From Ligula intestinalis (taxonomy: Eukaryota > Platyhelminthes > Cestoda > Diphyllobothriidea > Diphyllobothriidae), in NCBI GenBank assembly GCA_036362985.1, contig JAYGXS010000004.1, positions 61,525,749 to 61,589,748 of the forward strand: a stretch of DNA of 64,000 nucleotides. Reading direction: 5' to 3'. Shown one piece after another: positions 1-10,029 of the stretch. Under the pieces are notes generated by a model. The model was not told the origin of the DNA and made no database searches. It was given only the letters and a program-made list of their open reading frames with translations. How positions within the stretch are numbered: the stretch's first letter is position 1; each line of letters begins with the position of its first letter. Made by a program: the position numbers and the translations under genes.

Positions 1-47
<47 letters not shown>

Positions 48-99
48 ATACTGCTAATGCTACTACTACTACTACTACTGCTACTACTACTACTACTAA
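1..99. repeat. (TAC)n trinucleotide microsatellite
   Basis: The window opens inside a TAC/CTA triplet tract. It is nearly pure for the first 50 bases and is then interrupted by single changes such as TGC and TAA triplets. The repeat runs off the left edge, so its full length is unknown. It lies about 0.95 kb upstream of the muscleblind finger-3 exon and is therefore probably intronic. Confidence 0.95.
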
Positions 100-979
100 G
101 AGTGTAGCTGAATGTTAGTAATACAGGCAAAATTTCTGATGTTAGAATGTGTCAGCGGTGTCGCTGATTAAAGTCAACGCTGGGGCTCATATCCCTTCGA
201 TCTCAACAAGGAGGATGAATCTGGGTTTAAGCTACTCCGAATACATACATGTTTGAGGCCCGGAGCACATCTGGCCTCGCCTTGGCTTCTGTCCTTTCAC
301 CTCTGTCTATCAAAAACTGTGTCACATTTTACTAAGTTTGGGCTAGGACAGTGCTGCTAGAGGTAATATGCCACTGCTTAGAGTGCTAATTCTAGTAACC
401 AGACTTACTAAGACCAGCGGATAATATATTCTAGTAACATATTCCGACAATTTTATCAATAGCTGACATTCATGTTATTCCTGCAATAAGCATAACAGAT
501 GCACTAGTGGCCAGAATTCAACCCGGTCTTTTGTGCTATTCCTACCGGCCTACTGGTTATGCGCTTGTATACGACGAGCCTACCGGCTGGCATTGATTAT
601 CACCCCAAAAAGGTGCCGGTTCCACTTAAGGTATGGGGGACTTAAGTGCTGGCTTGCGGTTGTGGGCCGTAAACTCTCTGTGTGCACCTCGTTTTCCAGG
701 TGGGCGCGCGCGCACGAAAAAAAAATGACGCCAGCACTTCTTTCGACCTCGAGGACAATTGACAGTGGACTTTACACTAACCCATAAACAGATGACGAGC
801 GCACCAACGTGCGCCTGGTTCTGTGAGCGCGCGTGCGCACCCTGTGCCAGGCTCCGCCATCAAAAACTACTTTTTAGTGCCGGTAAACAGAGTGGGCGCG
901 CCCGCGCGCACTGCTGTCGCTGTTTATATGCATACGGCGTTTTTTTCACGAAGCCTTGGTTGGGGCAGTGAAGTTTCTG

Positions 980-1042
980 CTCTCTCTCTCTCTCTCTGTT
1001 TTATCACACGCATCTTTTTATCGTTGCCTATTCTTTTTTTAG
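980..1042 (+). promoter_or_regulatory. Polypyrimidine tract and 3' splice site of the finger-3 exon
   Basis: A CT-dinucleotide run near 980-997 and a T-rich stretch at 1014-1040 end in TTTTTTTAG, with AG at 1041-1042. This is a strong 3' splice site and it sits directly before an open frame that encodes a CCCH finger. The splice site is inferred from the motif and from the coding sequence after it. Confidence 0.75.
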
Positions 1043-1130
1043 CTCCTCGAAAGCCTACCCGTGTGTCGAGACTTCAAGGCCGGAAAATGTCACAGGAATG
1101 CAGATTGTCGTTACGTGCACCTCATAGATG
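1043..1130 (+). CDS. mbl: Muscleblind-like protein, internal exon with CCCH zinc finger 3
   Basis: This 88-bp exon encodes about 29 residues. The frame starting at 1043 reads LPVCRDFKAGKCHRNADC then RYVHLID, which is a C-X7-C-X5-C-X3-H finger. Muscleblind/MBNL proteins bind YGCY-type RNA with two pairs of CCCH fingers and regulate splicing, RNA localisation and stability. The wording (VCRDF, GKC, CRYVH) matches the third finger of the family. Family members usually have six residues between the second and third Cys, and here there are five. The exon ends on ATG/GTAAGC with one base of a split codon left over, which fits the 5067 exon exactly. Fingers 1 and 2 are not in the window. Polypeptide identity is inferred from motif and spacing and was not checked against a database. 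Confidence 0.85.
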
Positions 1131-1199
1131 GTAAGCTATCAATAAAATGCAACAACAACAACCCCAGCCACTGCCTACCCTTCCCGTACCAGACAGTTT

Positions 1200-1256
1200 T
1201 TCGGATCAATTGATTTACTGTCCCGAGCTTTCAAACTCTTACAAGAGAGTCCATTT
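1200..1256 (+). repeat. Penelope-like element terminal sequence, fragment
   Basis: The stretch GAGCTTTCAAACTCTTACAA followed by a GAGTCCAT block closely matches the sequence at 40040-40080, which lies directly before a Penelope-like reverse transcriptase. Other copies are at 3369, 7250, 10050, 24560 and 57840. It is a short truncated copy inside the muscleblind intron with no coding content. Confidence 0.55.
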
Positions 1257-3339
1257 TAAAAGATAAGAAAGCTAATTGTAGTATTCGTAGGCCAATCAAC
1301 TGTCAGAGGTCATCATGTCGTCAAGGTGTAAAAAACGGCAATCAAAAAGGATAGGCGGTGGCAATTATGGTGGTATACGCTAATTAACTGTCAGTGAAGA
1401 CGGAAGTCAGGGTAGCGTCTTGTCCCCACGATAGGGGGTCTCGGTGCTCCTGTCTTTTACGGCCAGTTCGTCGTGGGGGCCTCTTCGCTTGCAATTTTTA
1501 GCTTCGGTTTGGCCATATTCCGTTTTTGGCTCACATAATGCTGTAAGACTTTACCGAATGTAAGAATTGCGAGCGAATATACCTATTGAGGGCTGGTTGC
1601 TGTCTCGACACCAGAAAGATCCCCAAATAACAAGTATGGGAAAACGGAATGAATTCGAACAACTTTACTGCTCAAAAGGCTTTACAGTGGCGCCGCGTAT
1701 GATAGCCAGCCGTGCAGGTGCAAAAGTGGGGATGTGATAAGTTTAGGCCGTGCAATGAGTAATCAATCGGCTGCCGCCAATCAAATGAGGCAGAAGTATC
1801 GATTACCTACGAGCGTAAACGTGGTGAGTTGACATCAAGTGTGCAATAAGGTAATAGCGCATGGCGAACGAAGCTCAGCGCACGAATGAGTCAGCGCAGT
1901 TGCTCTGGGCGACGGATTCCTACAGTCCTCCACGACGAACAGACTGATGGGCAGTTGAATTGTGGCAGCGAGATGGTGCTACGTCCCACCCGACAGGCGA
2001 TCTGGCACTTGATAATAAAACGTCTCCCTAAAAGGGACCATGTTGTTGATTCGTTGCACCAACACAATGTGGCCAGATCAGGGCAGAACAAGCATTACTT
2101 GGGATGTGCACCCATAAGATTTATGCGTGGTGGTGGTGGTAGCGGCGGCACGCCTATGTACTGGCTCACGTAACGACAAGTTGCGGGTTGATAGAAAAGC
2201 CCCTGAGAAGACGGTACTTCATCACAATGAGAAGATTTGTGAGCTCATGGAAAAGGTCAGCCGCCAAAGAACATTTTCCGCACACTAAATAATTGAAGCT
2301 AGATCCAGTATTTCGCAACTCGGGTCAGTTTTCGGCATCCTTGCGCACATCTACTTGGCGGTTGATGGAGTTCAGTCACAGGAGGAAGTACCCTTTTTTA
2401 AATCCCGTTCACAAAAGGGCAAAACGTGGATGGCCCTTCTAATATTGTTTGTGTTGTCCTGTGCAACGAAGTCGAGTATTTTGATCCGACAAACTGTAAA
2501 CCACGGATGCTTAATGAAGCACTAGCAGGGCACCCCACTGTGGGAACACGTTATATCGAAGTGGAATTTGCCAAGATGTTCTTTTCAGGTCAGATGCGAT
2601 TTCTTCAGTTGTCTCTGTTTGTCATTTAATTTTGGCTTCTGGAGACAATGGCTCCGTTGTGCGTGTGTGTGTGTACGCACGCCTTCGGAGTTACAAAGTT
2701 GACCTTAGTTGAACGGGGCGGGGGGGGGTGACACTTTTTATGATGTGTACGCACCTTGACCTATCTGTGCCGCGCTTGCAACTACTGTTTATTACGGGAT
2801 AGCTTAGTATTACCCACGACAGAGGCGGCAGACTGCCCCCAGCAGGTGGCATCCAATTCCTTGTGGGGCAAGCATTTTGTGCTGCCAGCCTCTCAGAGTG
2901 CCTTGGAGTGCGGAAAAATGGGGACTGCCTGTCAGTTTAGCTACCACGAAAGTTCGCGTCCCAGGTATTTGTGTTTGTATAGGTAGGGAAGAATAGTACT
3001 GATACTAATAAGACTCGGTTACATTGATAGTCAGTAGTAGCCGTATCAGTCTCGGCCTCCTCGAACCTGTCTTGGCACCTACTAAGGGTGAGTCAGGTTA
3101 GATAGTACAGTAGTACCAGCGCAAAATCTAATGTCACTTAAGCCTAAGTTATGCGGTGATTTGGCTTGCATTTGATAAAGCAGCCTACACTGGACCCCGT
3201 TTAGTCTTCGAGGCTCCGGGAGAAGGTGAAGAGTGTGGTTGGCGCTAACTACGTCCACTAATACTTTAACCCCTGAGACTGCCACCGTCTGTACCAACCT
3301 GTTGGTGGACTTCAGTGAAATCGATGGTCGAACACACAT

Positions 3340-3435
3340 AGGTAGGAAAGAAGAAGAAGAAGAAGGCACGTCGATCACTGGAATCATGGTTTTATGCGTC
3401 TGAGCCTATCTAAAAACTCAGCAGCGTCTTCAGTC
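3340..3435 (+). repeat. Penelope-like element terminal sequence preceded by (GAA)n
   Basis: An AAG/GAA tract at about 3349-3366 is followed by ACGTCGATCACTGGAATCAT and then a TTTTATGCGTCTGAGCC block. The same order (AAG tract, CGTCGATCACCG, TTTTATTAGTCTAAGCC) occurs at 39995-40095 directly upstream of a Penelope-like reverse transcriptase. This is therefore a solo terminal fragment of that family. Confidence 0.6.
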
Positions 3436-4689
3436 GTTAAGTGTGGCCAGATATCTGCCTGGAAAAATCGCCTACTTATTAAAAGGCCAAACCATTGCGG
3501 GATAAGGATTACTTATATGGCCCCCTAAATTGGACACGAAAACACGAGGACCACCCGCAAGAAAAGTGCTTTTTCCGTTAATTTCCAGGTAAACTATATT
3601 TAGGTTAATGGTTAGGGTTAGGTTTATGATATGTCTCTAGGATTAATAGGTAGAAGGAGGCAAAGCTGTTTCTGATCGCAAGAGTCTTTATTCACGACGC
3701 ACGGATCAATGTATCCCCTAGAGCTTATTTTAAGGCACTGGTCCTTCTAGACTGTTCCTGACCTGTCGCACGAGAGGGAGAGTTATGGCGTGACTTCCCA
3801 CGTTCTAGAACATTGCAGTGCACATGGGGGCGGGCGTCACATGTGCTCACGGCGCGCGCGGCCGGCCCGCGGCCATTACTCAACTGGTGTGCGCTTCTCG
3901 TCTCCAGAACAGTTTAAGGTTGGCGTTAAGGTCATTTTAGGGTCGCGATTATGGTTAGTGTTAGTTCTGGGGTTAGGGTTAAAATGAGGGTATACGGTTT
4001 ATTTTAGGATTAGTTAAGACACGGAAATATTTGGCCTGCCTGGAATTTTGTGCATGGCTAGTTTTCCTATTACCATATACTGTTTGGGGGGGGGGGCATA
4101 TCAGTAATCCGTACCCACAGCGAAGAACGGCCTGGTGACTGTGGCCGGCTACCTTATAAGGCTTCCCCAGCCGCCGTCCTGGTTTCCTACTACCCGTCAC
4201 GTCAGCATGTTGCTTTTACGAGTAATCAGTAATTGAGCACACAATAACGCTAGCATTGGATGCCACTGGCCACATGGCTTTAGGACAGGAGGTTAAGTTT
4301 GCCCGCCATGAGCTAAGTCTTCACCCTCCCTGCCACTCAGCCTGAGGGAAGGCTTGACCCTCCCCCTCTCAGTCCGTAGACTGCATTAGTTTGCTATATC
4401 ACAGAGCTGGGCAAAGCCCTCCTGCTTGTATCCGATATACTTACTAGCCGGAACCAATAAGAGCAGTCCCTTTCTGTTATCGCCTTCCTTATTTTTATCC
4501 TCGGCCAGGTTGAGTATTCTGGTAAGACACGTAGACAAAACACTTATTCCAACCAGAAATCTTGTACGCACACAGACAGAAAGTATGGACATTTCTAGCG
4601 GGAGCCTGTCCCCCCCGGCACAGGGTTTTCCAAGCCTATTGGCTTTGGCGGAATAACATGGTGAGGGCCATTTCTGGTCTATTAACCGT

Positions 4690-4790
4690 CATCAGACAGC
4701 CATGGACAGATGTGGATCATCCCAGATTCTAACCCTGGGACCATGGCTCGTTGCCCTGTCGGTTGTGATCGGGCTTTGAGGTACTCACCG
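4690..4790 (-). repeat. tRNA-like SINE fragment
   Basis: On the minus strand the segment contains GGGTTAGAATCTGGG, which is close to a tRNA B box (GGTTCGANNCC). It shares the phrase GTCATCAGnCAGCCATG on the + strand with the segments at 4900-4915 and 46618-46636. The three copies define a dispersed tRNA-related short element. The A box is not clear in this copy. Confidence 0.4.
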
Positions 4791-4859
4791 ATCGCGTTAC
4801 GAAACACGCACGATCCGTTCTGTCTTGAAGCTCACTCTTGAGCCCCGCCAGCAGCCGCA

Positions 4860-5030
4860 CCCGAGAAACTGGAATGTTCATTGCTGGTTTACTAAACATC
4901 ATCATCAGCCAGCCATACCCAACCCGAGGTTTTGCAACCCCTGAGGTCCATCCCTGTGACCTGTTAGCTACAGGTTCAACCTCCTTACCATTGAGCCACC
5001 TCTCCGCACAATTTGCTTTAACCCCCTGCC
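4860..5030 (-). repeat. tRNA-derived SINE next to the finger-4 exon
   Basis: On the minus strand the sequence TGGCTCAATGG fits the pol III A box (TRGYNNANNGG). It is followed by a 5-bp stem ACCTG/CAGGT that closes a 7-base loop with GCT in the anticodon position, so a tRNA-like cloverleaf is partly preserved. The B box is degenerate. The 3' part (on the + strand GGAATGTTC ... CATCATCAGCCAGCCAT) is shared with 46590-46690. The copy ends about 35 bp before the splice acceptor of the finger-4 exon. Confidence 0.45.
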
Positions 5031-5036
5031 TAAGTC

Positions 5037-5066
5037 CAGTCTATTTTTTCCCTTTTTTCTGATTAG
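5037..5066 (+). promoter_or_regulatory. Polypyrimidine tract and 3' splice site of the finger-4 exon
   Basis: The sequence CTATTTTTTCCCTTTTTTCT leads to GATTAG, with the AG at 5065-5066. The open frame that follows carries the fourth muscleblind finger in the phase required by the 1130 donor. Confidence 0.8.
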
Positions 5067-5281
5067 AAAACGTTGAAGTGAACCAGGGCCGAGTGACGGT
5101 GTGTCGTGATGCCGCGAAGGGTCGATGTACCAGAGTTCCCTGCAAGTACTACCACATTCCGTTGTTTGCCATCTCGGCCAGTCGGAGTCTGGCACTGAAC
5201 TCTGCGTTGGCTGCCGCGGCTGCCGCTAATGGCGTGAACAACAGCAACAACACTGGGACGACTGGAAGCACCAATCTGTAA
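5067..5281 (+). CDS. mbl: Muscleblind-like protein, last exon with CCCH zinc finger 4
   Basis: After the split GAA codon the frame reads ENVEVNQGRVTV and then CRDAAKGRCTRVPCKYYH, a C-X7-C-X4-C-X3-H finger that matches muscleblind finger 4 (VTVC..., KGRC, CKYFH in MBNL). Joined to the 1043-1130 exon, 15 residues separate finger 3 from finger 4, against about 16 in vertebrate MBNL. A 45-residue tail follows, with runs of Ala, Asn, Ser, Thr and Gly (AAAAAANGVNNSNN), and it ends in TAA at 5279-5281. This is shorter than the C-terminal region of vertebrate isoforms. The sequence TCTGTAACT over the stop could be a weak splice donor, so a longer isoform cannot be excluded. Fingers 3 and 4 act as an RNA-binding tandem in the nucleus and cytoplasm. 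Confidence 0.88.
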
Positions 5282-5770
5282 CTATAGCCTCCCCCTCCGA
5301 CCCCCCAGTGGGGCGCGACCCCAGACTTCTTGCTATGTAGCGACGACCAGGAAGCTACTGATTCATTTCTTCCCCTAGAGAGTGCCTTTGAGGAGAGTTA
5401 CGTTTGTGTACCTCCCAACCACCCCCTTACCCACCCTCTTCTTCCCATTTTGAACTATGCAGAGTAACATTTTGAATTGCTAATTCTGGACAGATATAAC
5501 CCCACACACTTTACCTAAATCGTCACACAGCCTGCCTGTAGACATTTTGAACCTCCGTCTTCCGAAAAGTTTTTTTTTAAAAAAAGACGTGGATGCATGT
5601 TATCGACTAGGGACAAAGAGCGATCCGCTTTCCACGCTGTCTTATGTACTCTGACTTGCAGGTCTTTTTTGGTATATTCACTTTTTTAGCACCTGTATAC
5701 TCACGAGTATTTTTCTACGTCCTCCAATTACGTTTTGTTCTGTCTTTCTTCTTGTGAGTGCGTGTCATAG
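5282..5770 (+). other. Probable 3' UTR of the muscleblind gene
   Basis: This stretch follows the TAA and is pyrimidine-rich (for example the CCCTTACCCACCCTCTTCTT region near 5425-5450), with a T9A7 junction near 5572-5586. No AATAAA is present here. The first AATAAA downstream is near 6230, inside a LINE fragment. The 3' end therefore cannot be placed from sequence alone. Confidence 0.45.
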
Positions 5771-5774
5771 CTCA

Positions 5775-6300
5775 TGTTGGATCAAGCGTCATCGCCGGAG
5801 TCCAAACTGGTTGTAGTTGGGAGACAGGGAAAAGCTGCAACCTCGACCGGCTTGAGCCAAAGGTCCACGGGAGTGAGTTGGGTGTCTGGCCGGGAACTGC
5901 AGGCGAAAAGATGCTGACAGTCATGCGGAGAGACCCGCAATCGGGGCAGTCGTCGGATGTGGACGGGTCGAGCCGGTGTTGATACCGGCGGAGGAGCATT
6001 TAGTGGCCACCGCGTAGTTGAGCCAATGTACAGCGAATAACCCTCAGGAGTTGTTGTTCCGAGGCCGACATCGGAGTTGGATAGCTGCCTAAAAAGATCG
6101 TGCGATGGTAGCTTAGTTTTGTTTCGACAGCGGCTCTCTGGTGAAGACGCTGGAAGCTTGTCATGATGGCAGAGTCATCAATGGGCAGATCCGAGTGACA
6201 CTAGGCGGCAGCTTCCTTGTGGAGAGCTCTAATAAACGACCGAACGCTGCGGCTGAGTTCAGGAGTATGGCTGGGTTGCGAACAGGTCAACCAAAACTGC
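5775..6300 (-). pseudogene. Non-LTR retrotransposon C-terminal fragment (jockey/I-like), broken
   Basis: Read on the minus strand, successive frames give SEQQLLRVIRCTLAQLRGGH, then RRYQHRLDPSTSDDCPDC, GSPHDCQHLFAC and TPVDLWLKPVEVAAFPC. The CPDCG-X3-H-X-C-X-HLF-X2-C zinc-binding signature and the following LTPVDLW phrase are typical of the C-terminal end of pol proteins in jockey/I-type LINEs. There is an in-frame stop after QLRGGH (near 6000) and a further stop near 6200, so it is a relic. It lies just downstream of the muscleblind exon in the opposite orientation. Confidence 0.75.
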
Positions 6301-7737
6301 TACTCTACGTTACGTCTTCCTTGTGGAATTTAGCGGCGTGTCAGACATCTCTCTATTTCTTTCGGAATCTCGTCTGAACTGGTTTCGGTGGGAAGACGGT
6401 GTGTTCCATAATTAATCTGCGTTTGCTTAAGGTTAACTTTCGAAGACCCCGACTATATTTTTGAGGCTCCCGGGGACACGGAACAGCGCTTTATGACTGG
6501 GGCCGTTAGTTAGCGTTATAGTCTTCCATGATCCCATTGGTAAGGCATTCAAGGCGAACTGATCTCGGCCTGCGATGGCCAACCACATCGACACAGAAAG
6601 TAAAGATGAATATATGGTTAAAGTCGACTGGAATAGTGGTCGCGACTGAAGATATAATTGAGGCTGTCAACGTTGCCGGCCTAACTCTAACTTATCATTA
6701 CACTGCGCTATAACCGTAAGCTGAACACTTATCCTAATAGTAACACATTAAAATAGGCGTGGGGGGTATTGAACGAAGGGCAGTGGCGTTAACTGATGTA
6801 TACATGCAAGTGATCACGAGAGGCGAGAGCTTGGACGTTGCACTTCGAGTTGGACCACTACAGGGCGTCCTAACGGGACGCTAGAATTCTGTTACGATCC
6901 CGTCTGGTACTCTTAATCAGCACGAACCGGTACCCAAAGGCCCGTAAGGGAGACAGACAGGGAGACGACCAGTAGGTCAGAAAGAGAGTTTTCTCAGACA
7001 AAGCAAGTTGCGGTACGTCAGCGCAAGTCAAGTCAGACACAGGCTGCATGTACTCTTAAGGGAACGCGAGAGGCATCGGGCCAATCAGGATTGAGCAAAC
7101 AAGACTGGCTCATGACAAGCGGCTCTCGCGACGCCGTTGAGTGCGTTGACTCATCATGGGACGCGCCGCATTCCGAATAAATTCCCTTTCACAAGGGCGT
7201 TTTTGGCTATAATGAGTAAAATTGTTGAGAAGACGACTCGACCACTGGGACAATACTTTTATTCCCCTGACGTTTCGAGATCCATCGCGGATTCCTCATC
7301 AGAGACATAGTCAGAGAGCAGTAGCAGATATGGGTCAATTGTACGGGTACAATTGTTACTAAAACTGGTAACCGGATGATGACCTATCAACAGTCTCGCT
7401 CGTGTATCCACTAGGCTTCTTCGCTGCTATCTGGATCCGAGTGAGATTCCGATACATCGGGCAAACATAGTCCTGGTTCCAACGATTCAGTTTCCGTTGC
7501 GTCAAATACTTCCGCCACATAAAGGAGTTCCGTGTGCTGGCTAGCTGCCTGCTCAGCCAAATGACTATTACCGCTGCCTTTAGTTGAAGCCCCAGATGAG
7601 ATGGCGGTGAGCTTACATTTATGGATCTAGAGGAACAAATCGTTCCATCTGGTAGCTACGTTAATGTAGTCCCTTCACACACCCCCTGTTTCGACCCACC
7701 AGAGGAGGCTTGAGAGTTTCACCTTCACTGCAAAAAA
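6301..7737. other. Intergenic stretch with one Penelope-type terminal fragment
   Basis: I see no gene here. At 7205-7330 there is CACTGGGACAATACTTTTAT, then a CTGACGTTTCGAGATCC block and CTCATCAGAGACATAGTCAG. This is the same terminal sequence of the Penelope-like family seen at 10035, 24545 and 40030. The remainder is low-similarity unique sequence with short open frames that show no domains. Confidence 0.5.
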
Positions 7738-8511
7738 GTTGATTCTGTAAAAAAGGCTACTTGAATAACATGCATTTTTATCATTGATTTTGACTGCCTT
7801 GATAAATTCAGATATATTTTATGGAAAGCATGCACGAAAAAATCCTCTCATGATAGCAAATTACGCCTTCTTTAGATTTAATTCTGAAAGGGTATCCTTC
7901 GGTTTTAAAATTTTTTTCTGATTTTGAGTTTTTTTACGACTGTGCCGTGTTCATTCATAATACATCTTATCCGTCAATGTATTAATGCTGCCACTGGTAT
8001 ATACAGCATGATTCATGTCTATTGCGAAATTCTATGAGAGCTATGCAACCACTTCCTCAAACCATAGGCAAGAACGTACTTTTCCTTAAACGAGATGGAC
8101 GCAGCATTCCGTTTGTTAAACTTGCATTCCGTTCTAGCAGTCGGTAGCTTTCAAAATCATTCGGCTATTCAGAAACTCTTTTTAAAACCGAAGGAAACTC
8201 TTCATTTAAGAATGAAATTTAAAAAAGGGCGTCATTTGCTATCAAATAAGTACAAGAGAGGTTTTTTTCCTGCATGCTCTCCACAAAATATATTTGAATT
8301 TGTAAAAGCAGTCACAATTAATGATAAAGAAGCATGCTATTCAAGTAGCCATTTTTTACAGAATCAAATTTTTAGCAGCGGCCAAAAAGAAGTTTGTCAC
8401 AGAGTCGACATCCTAGCGTGACTAAAAGTAATTGAAATTGGGCTGCATGAGAAACAGTATTGCAACCCTACTCAATGTTAATTTGCGAGTGATTACCGGT
8501 CCTCTTCAAAT
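7738..8511. mobile_element. Foldback (long inverted repeat) element, left arm truncated
   Basis: The left arm (7738-7905) and the right arm (8150-8511) are imperfect reverse complements. GATTCTGTAAAAAAGGCTAC on the left pairs with GTAGCCATTTTTTACAGAAT on the right, and the CCTTCGGTTTTAAAA block pairs with TTTTAAAACCGAAGGAAA. The right arm continues past the left arm, which is cut off at about 7738. Related copies are at 24712-25168, 35272-36108 and 43505-44905. No transposase is visible. A 108-codon open frame at 8095-8421 lies in the right half and is probably fortuitous. Confidence 0.75.
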
Positions 8512-8815
8512 TGCGAAATGGTTCATGCAGCACTCGCCATACTGTAGCTTGACGTTTCGGAGTCACACTGGAAGACACCATTAAAGCGGGAGAGAGGGAG
8601 AGGGAGGGCGACAGACAGAAGAGCCGAGAATTCAAATCGGATATTGGTTAGGCCACTAGAGATAACGATTTTCATTGCGACTATAAGACGACAGTAACCG
8701 TAGTTTGATTTGAACTAACAGCTTAGTGAACAAGTCACATACATTTTGCAATGGATTACAGCGTTTTTCAGATATTGACGAAAAGGGCAAGGTCGCAATA
8801 TAGGATCCTATCGCA

Positions 8816-9310
8816 GGTTAAGGCTAAGAAGGTTAGCCCTAACCACTATGATCTTCCAGGCCCATGGTTTCGTTAGGTGAGGAGAGAAGACGGTGGGAAG
8901 GCCAGATTGTTAGGAATAGTGTATTCTGCAGAAGGATAGGAGAATAGGTGGAAAGAGTTTTGACTCGCGGACAAGTGCGTCCATTCCCTAGTCGGGTCGG
9001 GTCCGGAGTGATGCCTGAAGGCAGACACCGTATTGTCCTCTTTTTCCCACGGATTGATGCCAACCTACCAAATGATATCAGTCTTCTAAAGTGGGAATCT
9101 CACTAGACGGATTGAGATTAAGCCGATGTTGGTTGAGGCCAGAATGGGGGAGACCTGGTGTGCGGGTTTGGGTGCAGGTCAGTCGCGTCTGGCAGCAGTG
9201 GCGGTCGCCCGTCCGTTTGCGCATGCCTCGAGGCTCGCGGGAAAAATGCTTTAGCGTGAGGTCCTATGTTCTGAGTGACATTATCGCAGGGGGTAAGGTG
9301 AGTCAAACCC
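8816..9310 (-). repeat. R500 dispersed repeat, copy 1 (inverted)
   Basis: This is the reverse complement of 11385-11872 with high similarity throughout: GACCCGACTAGGGAA, CGCGAGTCAAAACTCTTTCC, CCTATCCTTCTGC and CTTAGCCTTAAC occur in the same order. A translation of about 70 residues is open and similar in both copies (CLPSGITPD, RLGNG, TCPRVKTLSTYSPILL), but no copy has a recognisable domain. I classify it as a non-autonomous repeat of unknown class. Confidence 0.75.
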
Positions 9311-9725
9311 GGCAACTGCGATCTTCAGACCATGATTACGTTGTAGAGGAGAAGTCCATAAAGGCCAAAGTAGTAGGAAGAGCTTGTTGTGTACACAGGA
9401 CGGAGAATAGATGGAGGAAGTATGACTTGGGAGAACACGTCCGCTCAGGAGATTGACCGGGTCCCAAGTGACTGTTTGAGAGAGTCAGGCCAGTCGACAG
9501 AGACAGAGAGCGCGTTCATTGGCTAGGTCGGCCTGTGATTGGTTGGACAGCGTGTGGGTGGTTCAACGCCATGCGCGCTAGTGTGTCTGACGACCGTAAT
9601 GACCTTGAGCTCCAGACAGATTGAGGCCACGACAGGAAAACCAGACATCGGCAGGCAACGGCCCACTGCAACCTCGTCTGTGGCGTCAAGAGTAAGGAAG
9701 GCGTCGAACAGACACGACCACTAAA
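9311..9725 (-). repeat. R500-related repeat, second unit abutting copy 1
   Basis: The sequence CAACTGCGATCTTCAGACCA near 9313 is the complement of the end of the R500 copy at 33430-33460. The segment finishes near 9680-9700 with CCTCGTCTGTGGCGTCAAGA, the complement of the R500 start at 11395-11415 and 61545-61560. It is therefore a second, diverged R500 unit joined to copy 1, or a copy into which another landed. Confidence 0.55.
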
Positions 9726-10029
9726 ATCCCACTCAAGCTAAAAAGGATAGTTCAGTGTGCAATACACGACCGTATTACACGCCAACCTATGCATGGTGTT
9801 AGATAGACTTGTCATTCGTTGCCAGGTTTTTAGTGTTGCACAAAAGTCTGTTGGCTGTAGGAGGACCGACCGATCTATCGGGCCAACTGGCGGCCTTTCA
9901 AGCAGTGACTGCTAGAACGCCGCATGGAGTTTCAAAACGCATCAGTTTTACTGTGGTAAGGGTTAGCGGACCACTGCTATCGATGAAAACGAAAAGGCGA
10001 GGTTGGGAAAACAGTTATGCAGAAGCGCA

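Larger units (their letters stand above)
1131..5066 (+). other. Muscleblind intron, 3.9 kb, between fingers 3 and 4
   Basis: The intron begins GTAAGC and ends in a long pyrimidine run followed by GATTAG. It is a phase-1 intron: one base before and two bases after form a GAA codon. It holds a Penelope-type terminal sequence at 1200-1256, another with an AAG tract at 3340-3435, short runs resembling GGTTAG repeats near 3603-3630 and 3955-3985, a G11-like homopolymer near 4087, and two tRNA-like SINE segments at 4690-4790 and 4860-5030. I found no convincing internal exon. The moderate-length open frames at 1886-2173 and 2426-2986 show no recognisable domain or splice context. Confidence 0.75.

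Noticed and set aside
533..1134. Overlapping open frames upstream of and over the finger-3 exon
   Set aside because: Only the frame starting at 1043 encodes the finger. The longer frame at 823-1134 reads the exon out of phase.
1886..2173. 95-codon frame in the muscleblind intron
   Set aside because: No domain, no splice sites in phase with the flanking exons, and low-complexity Gly run at its end.
8095..8421. 108-codon frame in the foldback element
   Set aside because: It spans the centre and right arm of the foldback element and has no recognisable domain. The corresponding frame is broken in the other copies.
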